Shown here one piece after another: positions 21,890-27,728 of a DNA stretch of 30,268 nt. Numbering within the stretch: the stretch's first letter is position 1; every line of letters starts with the position of its first letter. Made by a program: the position numbers and the translations under genes. The notes beneath the pieces were generated by a model. The model was given only the letters and a program-made list of their open reading frames with translations, did no database searches and was not told the DNA's origin. The stretch covers positions 1-30,268 of IMG/VR virus record IMGVR_UViG_3300000233_000019; one strand, 5' to 3'. The DNA comes from a virus.

Positions 21890-22558
21890 TTAAACGATTC
21901 CATCAACAATAGAATCAATCATTTTATCATCTGGTTTGTTGCCAGTTGTTCCACTTGGTGTTGGACCAGAATAGCGTGTAGTTTCTGCTACTGCTTGACG
22001 TATGTCTGTGAATTCAGTTTCAAGATTTTTAACTTGATCCTCAATAGGCGTTTCAGAGTTTACATCGATTCTGTTTAACCAATTAGTTCTAATCTCTGGC
22101 TTTAATCCTTTTAAAATTTCAGAAGCATCGAAAACAGACTGTGCAGTTTGCTTTTTAGTTTCAATAATTTTTCCAGTTTTAATTGCCTCAATGTCTGCGG
22201 TTAGTTTTTGATTTGTTTCAATCAAAGTTTTAGCCCATGCTGGAGTGTCATCTGCTGGAGTTACTACTGGAGTAACAGGTGCAGGAGTTGGCTCTGGATT
22301 AGGTGTTGGAGCGGGTGCAGGAGTTGGATTAGCTTTTGCCTCTAATGTTCTTACTCTATCGTCCTCACGGGCGATTTCTTCAAAAGAATTAAAGTCATTT
22401 GCTTGATTCAAAACTACATCTACTGCTGCATCATCTGCATCGTCAGCAGGCATTGGAGCAAGTTTAGCCGCAATTGCGTCTATCCTTTTTTGAGATAAGT
22501 TAGCCTTTGGGAACAATACCTTAAGTCTAGCCTTAATGATTTCTGGTTTAACTGCCAT
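21890..22558 (-). CDS. scaffold-like head assembly protein with Pro-rich linker
   Basis: A 222-residue protein, first gene of the head/tail operon. The N-terminus is helical and basic (KPEIIKARLKVLFPKANLSQ), then acidic (APMPADDADDAAVDVVLN). Residues ~77-103 form a repetitive Pro/Ala/Thr linker (PTPAPAPTPNPEPTPAPVTP and more). A coiled-coil C-terminal part (KTLIETNQKLTADIEAIKTG; EDQVKNLETEFTDIRQAV) and a short hydrophobic end (DSIVDGIV) follow. This make-up and the place before the decoration and capsid genes fit an internal scaffold. No protease motif is present. The start at 22558 is ~30 nt downstream of the predicted RNA start. Confidence 0.65.
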   Translation of the reverse strand: MAVKPEIIKARLKVLFPKANLSQKRIDAIAAKLAPMPADDADDAAVDVVLNQANDFNSFEEIAREDDRVRTLEAKANPTPAPAPTPNPEPTPAPVTPVVTPADDTPAWAKTLIETNQKLTADIEAIKTGKIIETKKQTAQSVFDASEILKGLKPEIRTNWLNRIDVNSETPIEDQVKNLETEFTDIRQAVAETTRYSGPTPSGTTGNKPDDKMIDSIVDGIV

Positions 22559-22592
22559 GATAAAATATTTTTATATTGTTGATAATTGATTA

Positions 22593-22636
22593 CAAATGTA
22601 ATAAAAAATATTTCTTATTTATAATCATTCTAAATA
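22593..22636 (-). promoter_or_regulatory. head/tail operon promoter with 21-bp palindrome
   Basis: Minus strand: TATTTAGAAT-G-ATTATAAATA (22636-22616), 15-nt spacer, then TACATTTG (22600-22593). It has the same spacing as 8677-8720, the palindrome is identical at 19 of 21 bases and the -7 box at all 8, although their downstream operons differ. It gives a leader of ~30 nt before the scaffold gene ATG at 22558. Confidence 0.75.
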
Positions 22637-22645
22637 AGAAATATT
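22607..22645. repeat. 15-bp inverted repeat around the head/tail promoter palindrome
   Basis: AATATTTCTTATTTA (22607-22621) and TAAATAAGAAATATT (22631-22645) are perfectly complementary, with a 9-nt spacer. The longer arms extend beyond the promoter palindrome and are not present at the second copy (8700-8720). Confidence 0.7.
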
Positions 22646-22678
22646 AAAATAAAAAAACCACTCGATTTTGAGTGGTTT
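22646..22678 (-). terminator. terminator of the terminase/portal operon
   Basis: 9-bp stem AAACCACTC (22655-22663) / GAGTGGTTT (22670-22678), loop of 6, with a T-rich tract on the minus strand (complement of 22646-22657). It closes the operon that ends with the DUF3127 gene, 14 nt upstream, and isolates the head/tail promoter. Confidence 0.88.
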
Positions 22679-22691
22679 AAATTCTTTGTTT

Positions 22692-22946
22692 TTATTCTAT
22701 TTTCCAGCCTTGAATTTGTGCATACCATCGACCGTTATGCTCTGAACCTCTTAAATTAATTTGAATCTTTACATCTTGATCAATTTTTATTTGGTCCAAA
22801 AGCGATGTTTTGTCTTTTACAAAATCAATCGGTAATTTTTGAGGGTATTGTTCATTTGTTTCGATTACCAATAATCGTTTTGTAAATCCATTTTGACCTA
22901 CACTTTCTGTTTGTCCAACGCTGACAACTTTTCCTGATACTTCCAT
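22692..22946 (-). CDS. DUF3127 OB-fold-like protein
   Basis: An 84-residue protein with the full DUF3127 pattern known from Bacteroidota: MEVSGKVVSVGQTESVGQNG, RLLVIETNEQYPQKLPIDFV, then QDVKIQINLRGSEHNGRWYA and a C-terminal GWKIE. I recall DUF3127 proteins as having an OB-fold and being linked to single-stranded DNA binding, though the function is not settled. It is the last gene of the portal operon and follows a small membrane gene by 1 nt. Placement after the portal, rather than in a replication block, is unusual. Confidence 0.8.
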   Translation of the reverse strand: MEVSGKVVSVGQTESVGQNGFTKRLLVIETNEQYPQKLPIDFVKDKTSLLDQIKIDQDVKIQINLRGSEHNGRWYAQIQGWKIE

Positions 22947-22947
22947 T

Positions 22948-23133
22948 TTATTTATATGATTTATTGATTACTAATGATACTATTGAAAGCAATACAAAAA
23001 TTATTATTACTGATATGAATGTTGAAAAATTCAAATCAAGATAATATTCGATTTTGCTAATTATGTAATTTGACACTATTGCAAAAAGTGCTATTACAAG
23101 AATGAACTGAAGATTTACTAAAATTTTTTTCAT
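22948..23133 (-). CDS. small two-helix membrane protein, unknown
   Basis: A 61-residue protein with two hydrophobic segments (residues ~8-25, LQFILVIALFAIVSNYII, and ~38-56, TFISVIIIFVLLSIVSLVI) and very few charged residues. Its start overlaps the DUF7220 stop by 4 nt (ATGA). It could modify the host membrane, help superinfection exclusion or act in entry; there is no evidence to choose. Confidence 0.55.
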   Translation of the reverse strand: MKKILVNLQFILVIALFAIVSNYIISKIEYYLDLNFSTFISVIIIFVLLSIVSLVINKSYK

Positions 23134-23342
23134 TGTGTTTTTTTGTTAAAATATCTTCTTATGGCATAACCTCTTATGAATGAAGCTAAAAAGAAAACGA
23201 TTGTTATTATTATGTTTTGTTTTATTGTTACTGGAATTTCGAGTAATGGATATATAATTATTTGGATTAAAAAACTTACTACCAAACCAATCAATATGTT
23301 AACTATACTCTCGAATGCTGATTGCTTCTTACTTTGTGCCAT
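23130..23342 (-). CDS. DUF7220-like small membrane protein
   Basis: A 70-residue protein with the pattern I associate with the DUF7220 family: MAQSKKQSAFESIVNILIGL (Q-S, S-x-x-E-S, N-x-x-x-G), then FLIQIIIYPLLEIP, NIIITIVFFLASFIRGYAIR and R-R-Y-F. Two transmembrane segments are visible. The family is widespread in phage genomes but of unknown role. The ATG overlaps the portal gene end by 14 nt, so it is translationally coupled. Confidence 0.7.
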   Translation of the reverse strand: MAQSKKQSAFESIVNILIGLVVSFLIQIIIYPLLEIPVTIKQNIIITIVFFLASFIRGYAIRRYFNKKTQ

Positions 23343-24735
23343 TATCAGGATTTACATTATTAGCTGCATCTGATTCAATTAATTTTAACTCCTCTTCAGC
23401 ATCTTCGGTCATATCAATATACTTGACAGCAGTTTTTTTGCTCATAATTCCAGCATTTTTTGCTGTCGTAGCATTATTAATCGCTTCTGTAATATCATTT
23501 GGTAAAATAGAATTGAATTGAATTCCAACTTTAGTATCTTTTGCCTTTGAGGATAGTTTTGTGTTTGTAGTTGTGATAATTCCAGAGATAAATAATTTTA
23601 TAATTCTTTGAATCATTGTCTTGTTATCGCCTTCATTCATTTTTGCTTTAATGATACTATCAAGAAACAAAAGTTTTATTGCAACTCCAGATAAATTGCC
23701 TACACTACCTTTAAGATTGTTAAATGAAAGATTTGGAACTTGAGAAATAGAAAATATTAAGTCCTCTAAATTTTCCATTTCAAGTTTTACGCTTTCTGGA
23801 GCATTAGAATTTGTTAGAAATTCAGCATCGCCATGAATAGTTTTACCACTTTCGTTGTCAACTTCCTTCATTGGAAACTTTAATGTTTTGCCATCATCAT
23901 TTCTATCTGGCATTGATTGAACCTCTCCGTAAAGTTTCAGTAATGGATAACCCGAATAATCATTACTTCCCCCAAGTTTTGAAAGAGCCGTTTCATATCT
24001 GTCAATTAAACTTTCAACATCATACCATTCAGGGAACTCTTGAGAAATATAAACAATTGGAATTTTTGAAAATCCGTGTGGTAAATTTTCAACCAAACCA
24101 AAAGTTCCATTTTCATCTGAACATTTGTAACATAGTGTGCTAGTCCAAATCCAAACATTTTTTATTGATTTTCCTTCTATGTTTTTTGAAGAAAAAGACC
24201 AAGTAAACGCAATCATATCTCCTGTAGAATCAAAGTAAGGAGCCATAGTTCCTTCTTCATTTGTAAGAAGCTTTGATTTTATTGTTTTGATTGGCTTGTT
24301 TTCAGCATCTACATCATCTTTAATGTACATTTGAATGGCACATTCTGTTTGGCTCTTTTGAATGATTTTTGCTTTCTGAATCTTATCATCCATTCGGTTA
24401 TCTTCCCAAAAGTTTAATATTTCAGTTGTCAAATCATTTACATCATTTGGTATTAAAGTAACTGGTTCTCCAACCTCGAATGCACAAGCAGTCGTAACTA
24501 TCTTTTTCTGATAAGACACAATAGATCTGATTGACTTAACTGTTTTCAAGCTTTCGCCTTTACCGACTTGTTTATCTTTCTGTATTTTACCAACCTGCGA
24601 ATCACGAATAGTTCTATCAAGTTTTTTATATTCCTTGATATACTTTGAGATAATCTCGCTGTCCTTCTTATTTGAAGTAAGCTCTTTTATAGCTGCTTCA
24701 ATATCTCCGCTTAATAATAATTCTAATTCTTCCAT
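23329..24735 (-). CDS. phage portal protein (SPP1 gp6-like)
   Basis: A 468-residue protein, the dodecameric DNA entry channel at the capsid vertex. The N-terminal part is helical (LELLLSGDIEAAIKELTS; SEIISKYIKEYKKLDRTIRD). SPP1-type portal features follow: SYQKKIVTTACAFEVGEPVT, GFSKIPIVYISQEFPEWYDV, and a wing/stem region ending LIDRYETALSKLGGSNDYSG. Then PLLKLYGEVQ, SISQVPNLSFNNLKGSVGNL, the typical SGVAIKLLFLD and a C-terminal helical part (NNATTAKNAGIMSKKTAVKY). The length is normal. It lies 7 nt after the large terminase stop, the standard TerL-portal order. Confidence 0.9.
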   Translation of the reverse strand: MEELELLLSGDIEAAIKELTSNKKDSEIISKYIKEYKKLDRTIRDSQVGKIQKDKQVGKGESLKTVKSIRSIVSYQKKIVTTACAFEVGEPVTLIPNDVNDLTTEILNFWEDNRMDDKIQKAKIIQKSQTECAIQMYIKDDVDAENKPIKTIKSKLLTNEEGTMAPYFDSTGDMIAFTWSFSSKNIEGKSIKNVWIWTSTLCYKCSDENGTFGLVENLPHGFSKIPIVYISQEFPEWYDVESLIDRYETALSKLGGSNDYSGYPLLKLYGEVQSMPDRNDDGKTLKFPMKEVDNESGKTIHGDAEFLTNSNAPESVKLEMENLEDLIFSISQVPNLSFNNLKGSVGNLSGVAIKLLFLDSIIKAKMNEGDNKTMIQRIIKLFISGIITTTNTKLSSKAKDTKVGIQFNSILPNDITEAINNATTAKNAGIMSKKTAVKYIDMTEDAEEELKLIESDAANNVNPDNGTK

Positions 24736-24742
24736 AATATGA

Positions 24743-26218
24743 TTAATAGTTGATTCCTAATTCTTGTAATGATTCTTGAGTTACATGTGTTTCTGGTTTT
24801 GTGTTGTATGACATGTGTCCGTAGCGAGACGAATCCCAAAAGTGATTGAAAGAATCTATCGGCTGATTGATAGCAATTCCGTTTATCTCTTTCAGTCGGT
24901 AATTTTCTTTTTCTTTTTTAATTTGATGATACAGATGATTTTTTACAACGTGTATTTTTTTATTCTTCATTGAAAGCAACCAAAACATTACACTCCTTGT
25001 TTTACTTACTTTTGAAGCATTCCATAAGCCTTTCTTCAATGCTTTAACCATTTCTACAGTTCCTTTGTTTTCACCAGTATATTTGTCAGAACTATCACAA
25101 ATCAATAAATCGCCATCACGTGAATATTTATCACTATTTGGTTTAAGTCCGTGTGCTATTAGAACTTCTATTAGTTCTTCAGCCGTTTCGATAGGTTCAT
25201 AGCATAGTGGCTCAATCCATATATTATTTTCATCCTCTGCATATTTATTTAAAGCATTTGGATCTGTTGTAAATCCGAAGTCATTAGTAAAGATGTAAGC
25301 AATATCTTCAGGGAATTTGTCTATCCATTCAATATGATTGAAAATAACCCCTTTCATTGCTCCACGCAATCCAAGACCGTAAACTTTCCACATAAATAAA
25401 TCGGCTGTACCATTATCTATGTTTGTTGGATGTGGCTTTGGAACATTTGATTTGCTTATTGGCTCTACCTTTTTTGTTTCTTTATTATAGCAGCATATCT
25501 CATCATCTTTTACTATGTAAGAACCAGGAAGAAAAGGTTCATACGAAAGGATTTTATTTTTTTCTTGAATAGAAACAAACTTATTGTCAAGGTATGTTGT
25601 ACGCAAAAATCCAACATCTGGTCTTGATAATACTTTATCAAAGAACCAGTGCTCCGTTACTGATGGATTGTAGTCAGCCCACCAGAATTTTCTACAACGC
25701 ATTTCTGATTGATCAAAAACTGAATTTTGAATAAACATCATTTCGTTGTAGAAAGCATAATCACACCCGCCTCCGTGTTTACCGTCTCCAAGAAAGTAAA
25801 TCGTACTTTTGTTTATTCTGAAACTCTTAACTTCCTTCGCATTGTGAAATGGATTTGGCAAACCATAATCATCAAGTCGTCGCTTAAAGTCATCGTAAAG
25901 AGTGGTTTTAAATTCGTTGTAGGTTTCACGATAAATATTGATGGTGCAACTTTCTTCAACATAAAGACAAAGCCACATTATTATATCTATTCCACTCCAT
26001 GTTTTACCAGAACGTGAAGAACCTTCCAAAGCACAACCTCTGTAACCACCAATCAGTTCTCCGAGTTCGTTATACTTTTGTGATTTGATTGCTTCTTGAA
26101 GCAACTTGTAGTTTGGATTTGTTTCCTCACCGATATTTATCAATCGCTTACGAGAATTATCAATATCTCTTTCTTTCAAAAGAGTTTCAAGTTCTAATAT
26201 TTCAGCATCAGTTAGCAA
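24743..26218 (-). CDS. terL: terminase large subunit
   Basis: A 491-residue DNA-packaging motor. The ATPase half carries Walker A (GSSRSGKT, 66-73) and a Walker B-like DYAFYNEM (153-160, Glu159), here Asn-Glu in place of the usual Asp-Glu. The nuclease half of RNase H fold has Asp313 in YIFTNDFGFTTDP, Asp375 in LLICDSSDKY and Asp462 in HFWDSSRYGH. These three acidic sites match the typical metal ligands. It starts within the last bases of the preceding small gene (7-nt overlap), and the portal follows directly. The overall length and order are typical of phage TerL. Confidence 0.95.
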   Translation of the reverse strand: MLTDAEILELETLLKERDIDNSRKRLINIGEETNPNYKLLQEAIKSQKYNELGELIGGYRGCALEGSSRSGKTWSGIDIIMWLCLYVEESCTINIYRETYNEFKTTLYDDFKRRLDDYGLPNPFHNAKEVKSFRINKSTIYFLGDGKHGGGCDYAFYNEMMFIQNSVFDQSEMRCRKFWWADYNPSVTEHWFFDKVLSRPDVGFLRTTYLDNKFVSIQEKNKILSYEPFLPGSYIVKDDEICCYNKETKKVEPISKSNVPKPHPTNIDNGTADLFMWKVYGLGLRGAMKGVIFNHIEWIDKFPEDIAYIFTNDFGFTTDPNALNKYAEDENNIWIEPLCYEPIETAEELIEVLIAHGLKPNSDKYSRDGDLLICDSSDKYTGENKGTVEMVKALKKGLWNASKVSKTRSVMFWLLSMKNKKIHVVKNHLYHQIKKEKENYRLKEINGIAINQPIDSFNHFWDSSRYGHMSYNTKPETHVTQESLQELGINY

Positions 26219-26430
26219 TTGATAATTGTTTCTAATTCTCCAGAAGTAACTATTTTATTGAATTCTTCAATAATTATATTCTGCTGCACTTTTGGAAGTT
26301 TACATTTCTTTCTTTTGATTTGATTATATTGAGATACTACATACTTTTTTCTTTGTATCTCGTGATATAATTGATTGGCTTTTGCTTTTTTCTTATCCAA
26401 TCGTTTGTTTATCCAATTTCTTAACCACAT
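26212..26430 (-). CDS. small basic protein, unknown
   Basis: A 72-residue, very lysine-rich helical protein (WINKRLDKKKAKANQLYHEI; RKKCKLPKVQQNIIIEEFNK). It overlaps the terL start by 7 nt and so is translationally linked. The strong positive charge suggests contact with DNA or RNA, perhaps with the terminase, but no family is recognised. Confidence 0.55.
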   Translation of the reverse strand: MWLRNWINKRLDKKKAKANQLYHEIQRKKYVVSQYNQIKRKKCKLPKVQQNIIIEEFNKIVTSGELETIINC

Positions 26431-26434
26431 AATT

Positions 26435-26626
26435 TTAATAGATTATTTTGTCTTTTGACAATTCAAATGAATAGTGTTTTGAGTATTCTGTACCTGAAAT
26501 TAGCTCATACATAACACAATATTTATCAATTATGATATTGATAATCATTCTCGGTTTTTGCTCAATATCATGCTTTAGAAAAACTATATCTTCTATATTG
26601 AAATCATTATCAATCTTCATTTTCAT
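26435..26626 (-). CDS. small hypothetical protein
   Basis: A 63-residue protein with strands IVFLKHDIEQKPRMIINIII, KYCVMYELISGTEYSKHYS and a closing FELSKDKI. It resembles short conserved phage proteins of Bacteroidota with a beta barrel-like pattern, but the function is unknown. Its start overlaps the previous gene by 17 nt, and the next gene begins 4 nt later. Confidence 0.55.
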   Translation of the reverse strand: MKMKIDNDFNIEDIVFLKHDIEQKPRMIINIIIDKYCVMYELISGTEYSKHYSFELSKDKIIY

Positions 26627-26795
26627 AAATACATTTACCTACACTTTCAACGAAAACATCTTGTTCTTTTAGTGTAATTGCTATTCCATCATTTTCAATA
26701 GTTTCTGCATAGTCTAATAATGCGTATCCAATTAACTCTGGGTTAGTTGTATGCTTACCGTCTATAAAAATTGCTCCGTTGTTAATTGAAATCAT
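26610..26795 (-). CDS. small hypothetical protein, acidic
   Basis: A 61-residue acidic protein (starting MISINNGAIFIDGKHTTNPE, with LIGYALLDYAETIENDGI). It is the first protein gene after tRNA-Tyr, ~16 nt beyond its 3' end. No family is recognised; it may be of mixed alpha/beta fold. Confidence 0.5.
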   Translation of the reverse strand: MISINNGAIFIDGKHTTNPELIGYALLDYAETIENDGIAITLKEQDVFVESVGKCIYENED

Positions 26796-26811
26796 ATTAT
26801 AAAATTGTTAG

Positions 26812-26894
26812 TGGGAGTAGAAGGAATCGAACCTACAAAGCCAAAGGCGACAGTTTTACAGACTGCTGATTTAACCACATTTACCATTACTCCC
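26812..26894 (-). tRNA. phage-encoded tRNA-Tyr (anticodon GUA)
   Basis: Minus strand. Acceptor GGGAGTA (26894-26888) pairs with TACTCCC (26819-26813), discriminator A at 26812. The anticodon loop CTGTAAA has GTA at 26859-26857, with a GCAGT/ACTGT stem. The variable arm GCC-TTT-GGC is long, as expected for tRNA-Tyr. The T arm is GTAGG-TTCGATT-CCTTC with one T-T mismatch, and the D stem is short (about 3 pairs). CCA is not encoded. It lies between the TerS-like gene and the three small genes before terL, just after its own promoter, so it is the first product of that operon. Confidence 0.85.
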
Positions 26895-26906
26895 TTTATT
26901 GTTTGT

Positions 26907-26949
26907 CAAAAATAACATAAATTACAATTAACTTGCAAAATATGTTATT
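26907..26949 (-). promoter_or_regulatory. tRNA-Tyr / terminase-portal operon promoter with AACATATTTTGCAA box
   Basis: Minus strand: box AACATATTTTGCAA (26946-26933), containing TTG at 26938-26936, then a 21-nt spacer and TATTTTTG (26914-26907). A predicted RNA start near 26902 gives ~8 nt before the tRNA. An inverted repeat AATAACAT (26911-26918) / ATGTTATT (26942-26949) flanks the whole region and is a candidate operator. The same box and spacer occur upstream of the ParB-methyltransferase gene. Confidence 0.7.
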
Positions 26950-26966
26950 TATTGTTTAAAAAAATA

Positions 26967-27434
26967 TCAATCTTCTTTCATAGCTTTTGCTATCAATTGA
27001 GCAATACGAGCTTCTCTTTCTTCCGAATTTGTTATAACCAAAGGGTTTTCTTTGTCGCCTTGAATTATATGTTTTTTAGCAGGATATAATGCTTCCAATT
27101 TTGATATTTCTTTTTTGATAGAATTTACAACCGACATTCCTTGAGGAGTTCCTTTGTAACTATCTTTCATTGACCTAATATCCTGCTTCAATTCTGCAAT
27201 TCTTAATGCTCTTTTTTGCTCAACTGTAGCTTCCTCACTCTCTTGCCAAACACTATATGCCTTTTGCAATAAGTTTTTAGCTTGACGAAATCCTAAAAAC
27301 TCTCCAGCACCGTTTTTAAATTGTGTTTGAATGTTTTTTAAAATCAAATAATCAGGCACACCATTGATTATCCACCCTTGAATGGTGAACACTCTTTTTT
27401 CTGTTTCTAATTTAGTTGATCTAACACCTGACAT
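26967..27434 (-). CDS. terminase small subunit-like protein
   Basis: A 155-residue protein. Residues ~10-60 form a helix-turn-helix-like part (EKRVFTIQGWIINGVPDYLI and the following FRQAKNLLQKAYSVWQES). A coiled coil (~70-115, EQKRALRIAELKQDIRSMKD) and a polar C-terminus (NPLVITNSEEREARIAQLIA) follow. This three-part plan is that of TerS, which recognises the packaging site and oligomerises. It lies ~750 nt upstream of terL, separated by the tRNA operon, so the two subunits are not directly adjacent. No terminator lies between this gene and the next promoter. The sequence-based TerS assignment is moderate. Confidence 0.65.
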   Translation of the reverse strand: MSGVRSTKLETEKRVFTIQGWIINGVPDYLILKNIQTQFKNGAGEFLGFRQAKNLLQKAYSVWQESEEATVEQKRALRIAELKQDIRSMKDSYKGTPQGMSVVNSIKKEISKLEALYPAKKHIIQGDKENPLVITNSEEREARIAQLIAKAMKED

Positions 27435-27441
27435 ATTTTAT

Positions 27442-27681
27442 TTATGTGTTTTGAAAAAGAGACTTTATAATATCTAAAATATCTCTTTGCTCTTGAATTA
27501 CTGCTCTAATTTTTGAAGCTTCATCTTCACGCATTTTTTGAACAATCTCTGGAACATTGTCTAATGATGAACTACTAATCGCTTGTAGTGCATCTAATCT
27601 ATTTGAAAGTCTTTTTTCTAACAGATCCTTTATTGAATTCACAGTTGCACTCATAATTTCTAATTGCTTATTATCGTCCAT
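27442..27681 (-). CDS. small coiled-coil protein, unknown
   Basis: A 79-residue, fully helical protein (SATVNSIKDLLEKRLSNRLD; MREDEASKIRAVIQEQRDIL) likely to form a coiled coil. It lies 7 nt before the TerS-like gene and ~47 nt after the ParB-methyltransferase gene, and so is in the same transcription unit. It could be a partner of TerS, but this is unproved. Confidence 0.55.
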   Translation of the reverse strand: MDDNKQLEIMSATVNSIKDLLEKRLSNRLDALQAISSSSLDNVPEIVQKMREDEASKIRAVIQEQRDILDIIKSLFQNT

Positions 27682-27719
27682 TGAAGTAGTTTTTTAAAAT
27701 TTCATCAAAATTACTTCAA
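27681..27719. promoter_or_regulatory. inverted repeat and weak promoter box upstream of the coiled-coil gene
   Basis: TTGAAGTA (27681-27688) and TACTTCAA (27712-27719) form a perfect 8-bp inverted repeat with a 23-nt spacer. A TAATTTTG box lies on the minus strand (27713-27706). No TTG is at the correct -33 distance. It is a candidate internal operator/promoter or a short regulatory hairpin near the ATG at 27681. Confidence 0.4.
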
Positions 27720-27728
27720 AAAAACATA

